Source: Streptomyces huasconensis (GTDB lineage Bacteria > Actinomycetota > Actinomycetes > Streptomycetales > Streptomycetaceae). Taken from it: a stretch of DNA of 52,945 bases. Both the position numbers and the translations under genes were made by a program. The DNA lies in contig RBWT01000031.1 of the NCBI GenBank assembly GCA_004010275.1, positions 1-52,945 on the forward strand, written 5' to 3'. The notes beneath the pieces are model-generated. The model was not told where the DNA came from and did not search any database. It saw only the letters and a program-made list of their open reading frames with translations. Positions 29,011-37,652 of the stretch are shown in pieces; the stretch's first letter is position 1; the number at the start of each line of letters is the position of its first letter.

Positions 29011-30582
29011 ATGCTCGACGAGTCGACGGTGCGGTTGCCGGTCTCGCCCCGGGCAGGACGGTTCCTCGTTCTGGTCGGCGTGTTCGTCTGCGCTGCCTGC
29101 GGGCTCGTCTACGAACTCGAACTCGTCGCCGTCGCTGCCTACTTGATCGGTGACTCGGTCACCCAGGCCTCTGTCGTCCTCTCCGTGATGGTCTTCGCCA
29201 TGGGCATCGGCTCGCTGCTCGCCAAGCGGCTGCGGCGCCGCGCGCCCCTGTGGTTCGGGCTCATCGAGGCGGCACTCGCGCTGGTCGGCGGATGCAGCGC
29301 CATGGCGCTGTACGCGGCCTTCGCCTGGACCGGTGACCTCGGCGGGGCCCCGGTGGGCGGCCCGCGCCACCTCCTCGCCGTGTTCTCGCTGGCCATCGGC
29401 ATCCTCATCGGCGCCGAGGTGCCGCTCCTGGTGGTGCTCATCCAGCGCATCCGGCGCCAGGACGCGGGCGGCGCCGTCGCCGACGTGTTCGCCGCCGACT
29501 ACGTGGGCGCGCTGGTCGGCGGGCTCGCCTTCCCGTTCCTGCTGCTCCCGGTCTTCGGCCAGCTCACGGGCGCCCTCTTCACCGGAGCCGTCAACGCGGT
29601 CGCGGGCTGCGCGCTCGTCCTCGGCCTGTTCTGGCGGGGCCTGAGCGTGCGCGGGCGCTGGGCGGTGCTCGCGGCGAACGTCCTCGTCCTGGCCGTGCTC
29701 GCCTCGGCCGCCGTACTCGTCGGCGACTTCGAGCGGGCCGCGCGGCGGGCGGTGTACGGCGCGGACGCGCGCGTCGCCGTCCGGACCGACGTACAGGAGA
29801 TCGTTCTCACGGGCGGGCGGAAACGCTCCTTCTACCTCTTCCTGGACGGACGGCTGCGCATCAGCGGGGTCGACGAGCGCCGCTACCACCGGGCGCTCGT
29901 CGACCCCGCGATGCGCGGCGCCCACGCGCGCGTGCTCATCCTCGGCGGCGGTGACGGCCTCGCGGCGCGCGAGGTGCTGCGCCACCGCGGGGTGCGCCGC
30001 GTACGAGATCGTCGAGCTGGACCCGGGCGTCGTCCGCCTGGCGCGCCACGACCCGGCCCTGAGCGAACTGAACGGCCACGCCTACCGCGACCCCCGGCTG
30101 CGGGTGGTGCACGCCGAGGCGTTCCGTCGGCTGCGCTCCCTGCGCGCGACGTACGACGTGGTGATCTCCGACCTGCCGGACCCGGGCATCACCCCCGGCA
30201 CGAAGCTGTACTCCCTGGAGTTCTACGGCCTCGTCACGCGCGTGCTCGCCCCCGGTGGCCGCCTCGCCGTGCACGCGGGGCCCGTCTCGGCCCGGCCGCG
30301 GACTTTCTGGACGGTGGAGGCGTCGGTGCGCGCGGCGGGGCTGCGGACCGTGCCCTACCGCGTGGGCGGGCGGCGGTCCGGGTTCGCCGCCGGGCCCGAC
30401 CGCACGTCGGAGGGGGCGCCCGGGGCCCGCGACTGGGGCTTCGTCCTGGCCGCGCGGGCGCCGCCGCGCTGCGGGAGGCCACCGGCTCCGCGCCGGTGCG
30501 TGCCGGGGTGCGCTCGGCCGCGCCGACCCGGGTGGCGGGGCTCCCCGCGTCGACCCTGGTGCATCCGCGTTACGCGAACTGA
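29011..30582 (+). CDS. Membrane-bound spermidine-synthase-like protein, two frame breaks
   Basis: About 523 residues from ATG 29011. Residues 20-235 form roughly seven membrane helices ([56 protein letters not shown] and others). The C-terminal domain has the polyamine-synthase/SAM-type fold: YRALV-like [37 protein letters not shown] and ISDLPDPG. The frame shifts at about 30004 (between RHRGVRRV and EIVELDP) and returns at about 30457 (between GFVLAAR and [10 protein letters not shown]). The family lacks clear proof of spermidine synthesis in actinobacteria; substrate unknown. Confidence 0.8.
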   Translation: MLDESTVRLPVSPRAGRFLVLVGVFVCAACGLVYELELVAVAAYLIGDSVTQASVVLSVMVFAMGIGSLLAKRLRRRAPLWFGLIEAALALVGGCSAMALYAAFAWTGDLGGAPVGGPRHLLAVFSLAIGILIGAEVPLLVVLIQRIRRQDAGGAVADVFAADYVGALVGGLAFPFLLLPVFGQLTGALFTGAVNAVAGCALVLGLFWRGLSVRGRWAVLAANVLVLAVLASAAVLVGDFERAARRAVYGADARVAVRTDVQEIVLTGGRKRSFYLFLDGRLRISGVDERRYHRALVDPAMRGAHARVLILGGGDGLAAREVLRHRGVRRVRDRRAGPGRRPPGAPRPGPERTERPRLPRPPAAGGARRGVPSAALPARDVRRGDLRPAGPGHHPRHEAVLPGVLRPRHARARPRWPPRRARGARLGPAADFLDGGGVGARGGAADRALPRGRAAVRVRRRARPHVGGGARGPRLGLRPGRAGAAALREATGSAPVRAGVRSAAPTRVAGLPASTLVHPRYAN

Positions 30583-30642
30583 CGTACACGGGCAGCGCAA
30601 GCCGCGTACCTGAACGCCTGTGCGTGGGTAGGCTCGACTCTC

Positions 30643-31537
30643 ATGGAGCATGAGGTGTTCGTTCCGGTTTCGGCAGAGCGTCTCCGGCAGTCCTCGCGGA
30701 CCCCGAGCGGGTGGCCGGGGCGGTCCCCGGGCTTCAGCGTGACGCGGAGGAGGCGGCCGAGCCGCTCTCCGGGCGGCTCAAGGTGCGGGCCGGCGGGCAC
30801 ACCGTCACCTACCGGTGCGCGGCGCGGGCCGAGGGCCGCCCCGACGGGTCGTACGTGATCGAGGGCGAGGGCGTGGAGGTGCGCGGCTCCGGCTCCGTGA
30901 AGCTCACGCTGACGGTGCGGCTCGCGTCGGCCGCCGGGGGCACCACGGTGGTGTTCGGCGGGACGGCCGCCGCCGAGGGGCGGATCACGGAGAGTTCTCC
31001 ACAGGCTGTGGAATCCGCTGTGCGCAGACTCCTCGACCGGTTCGCGGAGCAGCTCGCGGAGGCGGCGCCCGCGGACTCCGGCCCGGCCGGCACGGCCGGG
31101 GCCCCCACCGTCTTCGAGACCGAGGTACCGCCACCGTCGCTCGACCGGCTGAGCGACGACATCGACGGCGGCGACGGCGACGGCATCCACAGCATCGACG
31201 ACATCGACGGTGACGGTCTCGACGACGACGATCTCGACGGCATCGAGGTGGACGACGCCGTCAACGTCGAGGACGACGAGGAGCTGCGTGACCTCGACGG
31301 CATCGACGACGTCAGCGACCTCGACGTGCCGCCCGCCGAGGCCGCCCACGCCCGCCGCACGATGATCGGCCGCAGCGCCGAGGAGGTCGACCACGCCCCG
31401 CCGCGCGGCCGGTACGCCCCGGCGCCCGCCCCCGAGGCGCTCTCCGCGGGCGCCACGCTCCGCTGGGCCGCCCCGCCGCCGCCCTCGCGCTGGCCTCCGC
31501 CGTCGTCGTCGGCCGCGCCCTGCGCCGCCGCCGGTGA
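30643..31537 (+). CDS. SRPBCC (CoxG-like) protein with acidic linker and C-terminal anchor, frame broken
   Basis: Start ATG 30643 (MEHEVFVPVSAERL). The frame is lost near 30690; the other frame continues ADPERVAGAVPGLQRD, the signature of carbon-monoxide-dehydrogenase-subunit-G/SRPBCC proteins, through GGTAAAEGRI and VRRLLDRFAEQLAEA. Then follow ~80 residues of Asp/Gly/Ile-rich sequence (IDGGDGDG, IDGDGLDDDDLDGIEVDD, DLDGIDDVSDLDV). A further shift near 31473 gives a hydrophobic end, ALALASAVVVGRALRRRR, a tail anchor with the bulk of the protein in the cytosol. About 297 residues. Overlapping-strand frames are shadows. Confidence 0.72.
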
Positions 31538-31562
31538 CCGCGTACGCCGTAGGGTCGGCCCC

Positions 31563-32354
31563 GTGAGTACCGAAGACGTGATTCTGACCGCGGGTGACGC
31601 GGAAGTGACCGTGCGGCCGGGCAACGGCTGCCGCATCGGAAGTCTGCGCATCGACGGCGCCGAACTGCTGCGGCAGGGGGAGCGGTACGGCGCCTTCCCC
31701 ATGGTCCCGTGGTGCGGCCGGATCGAGAACGGCGTTCCGCGACGGCGCGACCGTCCACCAGATGCCGCTGAACTCCCCGCCGCACGCCATCCACGGCTTC
31801 GCCCGCGACGCCGAGTGGCGCACGGCGCGCTCCTCGAAGACCGAGGCCGTCTTCACCTACGACCTCACCGACCCGTGGCCCTACCCGGGGCGCGTCACCC
31901 AGATCGTGGAACTCACCGAGGACGCGTTGACGCTGCGGCTCGGCATCGAGACGTACGGCGACTCCTTCCCCGCGCAGGCGGGCTGGCACCCGTGGTTCCA
32001 CCGCACCCTGGACGGCGGCGGCGACCCCGTACGGATCGACTTCACCCCCGCCTGGCAGGAGGAGCGCGGCGACGACCACCTGCCGACCGGCCGCCGCGTC
32101 GACCCGCGGCCGGGCCCCTGGGACGACTGCTTCGGCATGCCCGAGGCCGTCGACGTGACGCTGACCTGGCCCGGACGCTCGCGCTGAACGTCACCAGCCG
32201 CGAGCAGTGGGTCGTCGTCTACGACGAGCAGGACGCCGCCGTCTGCGTGGAGCCGCAGACCGGCCCGCCCAACGGCCTCAACACGGCGCCGCGCCTGGTC
32301 ACGCCCATCGAGCCGCTGGAGACGGCGACGACCTGGACCTGGACGCGGCTTTAA
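31563..32354 (+). CDS. Aldose 1-epimerase-like protein, two frame breaks
   Basis: Galactose-mutarotase fold enzyme that interconverts sugar anomers. Start GTG 31563 (VSTEDVILTAGDAEVTV), 25 bp after the SRPBCC gene. Landmarks: GAELLRQGERYGAFPMVPWCGRIENG, FRDGATVHQMPLNSPPHAIHGFARDAEW (two stretches, His catalytic region), QAGWHPWFHRTL (second His) and CVEPQTGPPNGLN (catalytic Glu). The frame shifts near 31734 (one extra base) and near 32173 (one missing). About 263 residues. Sits directly before pyrE. Substrate could be another hexose derivative. Confidence 0.82.
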   Translation: MSTEDVILTAGDAEVTVRPGNGCRIGSLRIDGAELLRQGERYGAFPMVPWCGRIENGVPRRRDRPPDAAELPAARHPRLRPRRRVAHGALLEDRGRLHLRPHRPVALPGARHPDRGTHRGRVDAAARHRDVRRLLPRAGGLAPVVPPHPGRRRRPRTDRLHPRLAGGARRRPPADRPPRRPAAGPLGRLLRHARGRRRDADLARTLALNVTSREQWVVVYDEQDAAVCVEPQTGPPNGLNTAPRLVTPIEPLETATTWTWTRL

Positions 32355-32364
32355 GCTGAGCGGC

Positions 32365-32910
32365 ATGACTGACGACGTACGTGGCGCGCTGCTCCAGCAG
32401 ATCAAGGACAAGGCCGTGGTGCACGGCAAGGTGACCCTCTCCTCGGGTCTCGAGGCCGACTACTACATCGACCTGCGCCGCATCACCCTCGACGGCGAGG
32501 CCGCCCCCCTGGTCGGCCAGGTGCTGCTCGACCTCACCGCCGACCTCGACTTCGACGCGGTGGCGCCTGACCATGGGCGCCGACCCCGTCGCCGGCGCGA
32601 TGCTGCACGCGTCCGCCGCGCGCGGCAAGCGCCTGGACGCCTTCGTCGTCCGCAAGGCCGCCAAGGCGCACGGCATGCAGCGCCGCGTGGAGGGCCCGGA
32701 CATCAAGGGCCGCCGCGTGCTCGTCGTCGAGGACACCTCCACCACCGGCGGCTCGCCGCTGACCGCCGTCGAGGCCGTGCGCGGCATGCCGAGGTCGTCG
32801 GCGTCGCGACCATCGTGGACCGGGCCACCGGCGCCGGCGAGAAGATCACCGAGGGCGCGGGCGTGCCGTACCTCTTCGCGTACTCGAAGGACGACCTCGG
32901 CCTGGACTGA
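32365..32910 (+). CDS. pyrE: Orotate phosphoribosyltransferase, two frame breaks
   Basis: Makes OMP from orotate and PRPP in pyrimidine synthesis. N-terminal VHGKVTLSSGLEADYYIDLRR (given as region 18-38), PRPP loop VLVVEDTSTTGGSPLTAVEA, and C-terminal EVVGVATIVDRATGAGEKI. The frame breaks near 32568 (two bases missing before TMGADPVAGAML) and near 32785 (before AEVVGV); both repair to a ~182-residue protein, the usual length. pyrE is essential without external pyrimidine, so sequence error is the likelier cause. ATG 32365 is 10 bp after the galM stop. Confidence 0.93.
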   Translation: MTDDVRGALLQQIKDKAVVHGKVTLSSGLEADYYIDLRRITLDGEAAPLVGQVLLDLTADLDFDAVAPDHGRRPRRRRDAARVRRARQAPGRLRRPQGRQGARHAAPRGGPGHQGPPRARRRGHLHHRRLAADRRRGRARHAEVVGVATIVDRATGAGEKITEGAGVPYLFAYSKDDLGLD

Positions 32911-32947
32911 CGGCAGCGCCCGGACCGGCGGCCACGTCTGGAAAGAT

Positions 32948-32971
32948 GGGGGCGACGATGTCGTCGCCCCC
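32948..32971. terminator. Hairpin between pyrE and fba
   Basis: GGGGGCGACGA pairs perfectly with TCGTCGCCCCC, 37 bp after pyrE and 55 bp before fba. Could end pyrE transcription or be part of the fba leader. Confidence 0.55.
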
Positions 32972-33026
32972 AGGTCAGGGTCAAGCAGCACAGCACCCCT
33001 ACCCGCACATCACAAGGAGCGGACAC

Positions 33027-34049
33027 ATGCCCATCGCAACTCCCGAGGTCTACAACGAGATGCTCGACCGGGCGAAGGCAGGCAAGTTCGCCTACCCGGC
33101 CATCAACGTCACCTCCTCGCAGACCCTGCACGCCGCGCTGCGCGGTTTCGCGGAGGCCGAGAGCGACGGCATCATCCAGATCTCCACCGGTGGCGCGGAG
33201 TTCCTGGGCGGCCAGTACAGCAAGGACATGGTGACCGGCGCGGTCGCGCTCGCCGAGTTCGCGCACATCGTCGCCGCGAAGTACGACGTGACGATCGCGC
33301 TGCACACCGACCACTGCCCGAAGGACAAGCTGGACGGCTATGTCCGCCCGCTGCTCGACGTCTCCGCCGAGCGCGTCAAGGCCGGCCGGAACCCGCTCTT
33401 CCAGTCGCACATGTGGGACGGCTCCGCCGAGACCCTCGCCGACAACCTGGCCATCGGCCAGGAGCTGCTCGCGAAGGCCGCCGCCGCCAAGATCATTCTT
33501 GAGGTCGAGATCACCCCGACCGGCGGCGAGGAGGACGGCGTCAGCCACGAGATCAACGACGAGCTGTACACGACCGTCGACGACGCGCTGCGCACCGCCG
33601 AGGCGCTCGGCCTCGGCGAAAAGGGCCGCTACCTCCTCGCGGCGTCCTTCGGCAACGTCCACGGCGTCTACAAGCCGGGCAACGTCGTCCTCCGTCCGGA
33701 GCTCCTCAAGGACCTCCAGGAGGGCGTGGGCGCCAAGTACGGCAAGCAGTCCCCGTTCGACTTCGTCTTCCACGGCGGCTCCGGCTCGACCGCCGAGGAG
33801 ATCGCCACCGCGCTGGAGAACGGCGTCGTGAAGATGAACCTCGACACCGACACCCAGTACGCCTTCACGCGTCCCGTCGCGGACCACATGTTCAAGAACT
33901 ACGACGGCGTCCTGAAGGTCGACGGCGAGGTCGGTTCGAAGAAGACGTACGACCCGCGCACCTGGGGCAAGCTGGCCGAGGCCGGCATGGCCAAGCGCGT
34001 CACCGAGGCGTGCGCGAACCTGCGTTCGACCGGTACGAAGCTGAAGTAA
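33027..34049 (+). CDS. fba: Class II fructose-bisphosphate aldolase
   Basis: Splits fructose-1,6-bisphosphate to DHAP and glyceraldehyde-3-phosphate; zinc-dependent, cytoplasmic. 340 residues from ATG 33027 with AAGGAG upstream. Landmarks: ALHTDHCPKDKLDGYV near residue 92 (zinc His, catalytic Asp), LEVEITPTGGEEDGV, ASFGNVHGVYKPGNVVL (zinc His), VFHGGSGSTAEEI (zinc His) and MNLDTDTQYAFTRP. Intact frame. Followed by a strong terminator, so monocistronic or co-transcribed only from upstream. Confidence 0.97.
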   Translation: MPIATPEVYNEMLDRAKAGKFAYPAINVTSSQTLHAALRGFAEAESDGIIQISTGGAEFLGGQYSKDMVTGAVALAEFAHIVAAKYDVTIALHTDHCPKDKLDGYVRPLLDVSAERVKAGRNPLFQSHMWDGSAETLADNLAIGQELLAKAAAAKIILEVEITPTGGEEDGVSHEINDELYTTVDDALRTAEALGLGEKGRYLLAASFGNVHGVYKPGNVVLRPELLKDLQEGVGAKYGKQSPFDFVFHGGSGSTAEEIATALENGVVKMNLDTDTQYAFTRPVADHMFKNYDGVLKVDGEVGSKKTYDPRTWGKLAEAGMAKRVTEACANLRSTGTKLK

Positions 34050-34068
34050 CCCCCCGCCGCACGCGGTG

Positions 34069-34098
34069 AAGGCCCCGGGTCGGGTGACCCGGGGCCTT
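34069..34098 (+). terminator. Terminator after fba
   Basis: AAGGCCCCGGGTC pairs with GACCCGGGGCCTT over 13 bp, then TCTTG. Confidence 0.85.
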
Positions 34099-34128
34099 CT
34101 TGTCGGCGCCATGCAGCAGACTTGCCCC

Positions 34129-34542
34129 ATGGCCATTCACAAGGATCTGCTCGGGGGACCGCCCCCGACCCACCTGCCCGACGACCCGGAGCCGCGCGAG
34201 CTGCTGGGCAACGGCACGGCGCCCGCCGACGTCGCCGCCAAGTACCCCACGTCCTCGCTCGCCTGGGCGCAGCTCGCCGACGAGGCGTTCGAGCGCGGCA
34301 GCGTCGTCGAGTCGTACGCGTACGCCCGTACCGGATACCACCGCGGCCTGGACGCCCTGCGCCGCAGCGGCTGGAAGGGCCACGGCCCGGTGCCGTGGGA
34401 GCACGAGCCGAACCGCGGCTTCCTGCGCGCGCTGCATGCCCTGGCGCGGGCGGCGCGGGCGATCGGCGAGCAGGAGGAGTACGAGCGCTGCGCGGGCTTC
34501 CTGCGGGATTCGTCGGAGACGGCGGCGAAGACGCTGGGCTGA
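34129..34542 (+). CDS. DUF3151 family protein
   Basis: 137 residues from ATG 34129. No ribosome-binding site is obvious before the ATG, so it may be a leaderless message. Highly typical actinobacterial family: LLGGPPPTHLPDDPEPRELL, YPTSSLAWAQLADEAFERG, AYARTGYHRGLDALRRSGWK and VPWEHEPNRGFLRALHALAR, with TPR-like helix pairs at the C-terminus. Role unknown; often beside fba, as here. Confidence 0.85.
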   Translation: MAIHKDLLGGPPPTHLPDDPEPRELLGNGTAPADVAAKYPTSSLAWAQLADEAFERGSVVESYAYARTGYHRGLDALRRSGWKGHGPVPWEHEPNRGFLRALHALARAARAIGEQEEYERCAGFLRDSSETAAKTLG

Positions 34543-34633
34543 GTCCGGGCGGGCCCGCGGTCGGTTGACCGCGGGCCCGCATGCCGCATGCGCGTGGCCG
34601 CGGGCCCGAAGTTTCGCGGCTGCGGGTGTGTTG

Positions 34634-34745
34634 TGGCTGGTCGCGCAGTTCCCCGCGCCCCTGCGGGCGCGGCGCTGTGCCCGCTTTGTCCGCCGGCCCG
34701 CAGCTTCGTGGCTGGTCGGGCGGTTCCCCGCGCCCCTGCGGGGCG
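34634..34745. repeat. Dispersed GCAGTTCCCCGCGCCCCTGCGGG repeat, copies 3 and 4
   Basis: Two direct copies about 70 bp apart: GTGGCTGGTCGCGCAGTTCC-CCGCGCCCCTGCGGG at 34634-34672 and a slightly changed second at 34711-34745 (GGGCGGTTCC). They fill the gap between the convergent DUF3151 and oxidoreductase genes; each has a short inverted end (CCCCTGCGGGG). Confidence 0.7.
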
Positions 34746-35933
34746 CTAGCGCAGCTCGCTCAGCTGCTTCGCGTCGAACGGCTCCGCCTCCGCCAGGCGG
34801 CCCGTCACCGCCTTGTTCGCCCACTGCGGGTCGGCGATCAGCGCGCGGCCCACCGCGATCACGTCGAACTCGTCCCGCTCCATGCGGTCCAGGAGCAGGC
34901 CGATGCCGGTGGAGGCGGTCTCCTTGGTCCAGCCCGCGCCCAGGAACTCCTTGTCGAGGCCGACCGAGCCCACGGAGAGCGTGGCCTTGCCGGTGAGCTT
35001 CTTGACCCAGCCCGCGAGGTTCAGGTCCTCGCCCTCGAACTCGGGCAGCCAGTAGCGGCGCGTGGAGGCATGGAAGGCGTCGACGCCCGCCGCGGCGAGC
35101 GGGGCCAGCAAGGTCTCCAGCTCGGCCGGGTCGGCGGCGAGCTTCGCGTCGTACGCGTTCGCCTTCCACTGCGAGAAGCGGAAGATCACGGGGAACGTCG
35201 GCGAGACCGCGGCGCGCACCGCCTCGACGATCTCGCGGGCGAAGCGGGTGCGGGAGGCGAGGTCGCCGCCGTAGCCGTCGGTGCGGCGGTTGGTGGTGCC
35301 CCAGAGGAACTGGTCGATCAAGTAGCCGTGGGCGCCGTGCAGTTCGACGCCGTCGAAGCCGGTCCGCTCGGCGGCGGCCGCGCTGTCGGCGAAGGCGGTG
35401 ATCACCGCGTCGATGTCGGCGCCCGTCATCGCGTGGCCCTTGGCCGCGCCGTCCAGGCCGAGACCGGAGGGGCCCATCGGGGGCGCGGAGGGGACCGGCC
35501 CCTGGCCCTCGTCGCGGGTCGCGCCCACGTGCCAGATCTGCGGGACGATCTTGCCGCCCTCGGCGTGCACGGCCTCGACGACCTGCCGCCAGCCCGCGAG
35601 CGCGGCCTCGCCGTAGAAGTGCGGGACGCGGTGGCTGCTGCCGGCCGAGGGGTGGTCGACGTACGTGCCCTCGGTGACGATCAGGCCGACGCCGCCCGCG
35701 GCGCGCCGGGCGTAGTACTCCGCGACATCCGCGCCCGGCACGCCCTCGGGCGAGAACTCGCGGGTCATGGGGGCCATGGCGATGCGGTTGGGCAGGGTGA
35801 GGCCGTTGATGTCGAAGGGGCGGCCGAGGACGCGGGCGGCACGCGCGGCGTCCGCATCGCTCAGCTGTGCGGGCTCCGGCGTGGCCGCCGCCGCCTTCTC
35901 GGTGGCTTCCGTCGTCGCTTCCATGGCTTCCAT
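34746..35933 (-). CDS. Old Yellow Enzyme-type NADH:flavin oxidoreductase
   Basis: 395 residues from ATG 35933 with GGAGGG upstream. FMN-dependent ene-reductase fold: RPFDINGLTLPNRIAMAPMTR at ~38, VGLIVTEGTYVDHPSAG, IVPQIWHVGA, GFDGVELHGAHGYLIDQFLW (substrate-pocket His-Gly-Ala-His) with NRRTDGYGGD, and VIAVGRALIADPQWANK. N-terminal Ala/Glu/Thr-rich extension (MEAMEATTEATEKAAAA). Reduces activated C=C bonds; natural substrate unknown. Divergent from the CGNR regulator gene. Confidence 0.9.
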   Translation of the reverse strand: MEAMEATTEATEKAAAATPEPAQLSDADAARAARVLGRPFDINGLTLPNRIAMAPMTREFSPEGVPGADVAEYYARRAAGGVGLIVTEGTYVDHPSAGSSHRVPHFYGEAALAGWRQVVEAVHAEGGKIVPQIWHVGATRDEGQGPVPSAPPMGPSGLGLDGAAKGHAMTGADIDAVITAFADSAAAAERTGFDGVELHGAHGYLIDQFLWGTTNRRTDGYGGDLASRTRFAREIVEAVRAAVSPTFPVIFRFSQWKANAYDAKLAADPAELETLLAPLAAAGVDAFHASTRRYWLPEFEGEDLNLAGWVKKLTGKATLSVGSVGLDKEFLGAGWTKETASTGIGLLLDRMERDEFDVIAVGRALIADPQWANKAVTGRLAEAEPFDAKQLSELR

Positions 35934-36033
35934 GCGGCCCTCCGGGGCTTTCGGTGCGAGTGGCGTCGTACGTATCTGACAGCACTGTAAGCCGTTTGCC
36001 CGTGTCCATGTGTGGGCGGGTACCTTGAGAGGC

Positions 36034-36658
36034 ATGAACTGGCCAGCGACCGAGCGGTACTGCCTGAGTCCCGCGCCCGGCGGCCTCGCCCTCGTCCAGG
36101 AGCTCCTGAACACCGCGCCCGCCTGCCGCCCCGGCCCCACCGGCCTGCCGACCTGCTTTCGTCGGCGCGCTCGGCGCCGCCCAGGAGTGGGCCGACGGGG
36201 CCGTGCGCGGCTGGGCCCGGGAGACGGGGCGGCCCGACGTGCACCTCGTGCTCACCGACGAGGACCTGCCGAAGCTGCGCTGCCTGCGGGACCAGGTGCG
36301 GCGGGCGCTCGCCGCGGGTGACCGGGGCGGGGCGGCGGTGCGCTTCACCTCGGCCCCCGTCGTCGTCGGACTCGCGGGCGACGGCACGCTGACCGTGGAG
36401 CCGGAGGGTGCGGGAGCCCGCTGGCTGGCCTCCGCCGTGCTCGCGGAGGGGCTGCTCGCCCAGACCTCGGGCGTCTGGCGCCGCCTGAAGATCTGCCGCA
36501 ACCCGGAGTGCGCCGCCGCGTTCTACGACCGCTCCCGCAACAACAGCGGCGTCTGGCACTCGGTGCGCGGCTGCGGGAACGCCGCGCACCTGCGGGCCTG
36601 CCGGGAGCGTCGCCGCGTACAGGATGGCAGCCCCGATGAAAGGGCCGTAGCGCCTTAG
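36034..36658 (+). CDS. CGNR zinc-finger regulator, frame broken
   Basis: Start ATG 36034 (MNWPATERYCLSPAPGGLAL). The frame is lost in the GC-rich stretch 36155-36195 (at least one and probably two indels) and resumes as AAQEWADGAVRGWARETGRP. The C-terminus has the CGNR finger: CRNPECAAAFYDRSRNNSGV then WHSVRGCGNAAHLRACRERR. About 205 residues. Family proteins are stress-linked DNA-binding regulators (ABATE domain before the finger). Directly upstream of tdo on the same strand, so it may control the kynurenine genes. Confidence 0.75.
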
Positions 36659-36689
36659 CCGCTGTCATCGAACAAGCGTGTCTTGCCGT

Positions 36690-36708
36690 TTCCGCGAAAG
36701 TTGCGGAA
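36690..36708. promoter_or_regulatory. Inverted repeat upstream of tdo
   Basis: TTCCGC-N7-GCGGAA, 80 bp before the tdo start. Perfect 6-bp arms; candidate operator for a regulator of the kynurenine operon. Confidence 0.4.
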
Positions 36709-36788
36709 GATTCCGGTGGGGACCGGGGCCCCCGTGCCGGTACCGGCAGGGGCGGACCGCTACCCGGAGTACGTACGAGGAGACAGCG

Positions 36789-37652
36789 ATGTCCCCAGAA
36801 GCGCATGAGACGCCCGTCGAGGCGCACCGGCCGACGACCGAGACCGAGGCCCCGAACCTCGACTTCGCCGGCACCACCCCGTACGAGGACTACGTCCAGG
36901 CCGACGTCCTCACCCACCTCCAGCACCTTCGCTCGGACGACCCCGGCGAGATGGTCTTCCTGGTCACCACCCAGGTCATGGAGCTGTGGTTCACCGTGAT
37001 CGTCCACGAGTGGGAGACCGCGGCGAAGGCCCTGCGCCGCGACGACATCCCCGTCGCGGTGGCCGCGCTCAAGCGCAGCATCCGCGAGCTGGAGGCCCTG
37101 AACCACTCCTGGAAGCCGCTCTCCGGGCTGACGCCCGCGCAGTTCAACTCCTACCGCGGCGCGCTCGGCGAGGGCTCCGGCTTCCAGTCCGCGATGTACC
37201 GCCGCATGGAGTTCCTGCTCGGCGACAAGTCGGCGTCCATGCTGGTCCCGCACCGGGGCGCGCCGCGCGTCCACGCGGAGCTGGAGAAGGCGCTGCACGA
37301 GCCGAGCCTGTACGACGAGGTGCTCCGGCTGCTGCACCGCCGCGGGTACGCGATCCCGGCCGCCGTCCTGGAGCGCGACCTCTCCAAGAAGTACGAGCCG
37401 TCGCCCGAGGTCGAGGCCGTCTGGACCGAGCTCTACTCCGGCGACGAGAGCGGTGATCTCGCCCGCCTCGGCGAGACGCTGACGGACGTCGCCGAACTGA
37501 TCTGGCGGTGGCGCAACGACCACCTGGTCGCCACCCGCCGCGCGATGGGCGCCAAGACGGGCACGGGCGGCTCGGCGGGCGTGGCCTGGCTGGAGAAGCG
37601 CGCGTCGAAGAACGTGTTCCCCGAGCTGTGGACGGCGAGGAGCCATGTCTGA
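36789..37652 (+). CDS. Tryptophan 2,3-dioxygenase
   Basis: Heme enzyme that opens the indole ring of L-tryptophan to N-formylkynurenine, first step of the kynurenine pathway. 287 residues from ATG 36789 with AGGAG upstream. Landmarks: FLVTTQVMELWFTVIVHEW around 60, SGFQSAMYRRMEFLLG near 137 and the heme-ligand region WRWRNDHLVATRRAMGAKTG near 240. Slightly longer N-terminus (~20 disordered residues). The stop overlaps the kynU start by 8 bp, so they are co-expressed. Confidence 0.94.
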   Translation: MSPEAHETPVEAHRPTTETEAPNLDFAGTTPYEDYVQADVLTHLQHLRSDDPGEMVFLVTTQVMELWFTVIVHEWETAAKALRRDDIPVAVAALKRSIRELEALNHSWKPLSGLTPAQFNSYRGALGEGSGFQSAMYRRMEFLLGDKSASMLVPHRGAPRVHAELEKALHEPSLYDEVLRLLHRRGYAIPAAVLERDLSKKYEPSPEVEAVWTELYSGDESGDLARLGETLTDVAELIWRWRNDHLVATRRAMGAKTGTGGSAGVAWLEKRASKNVFPELWTARSHV

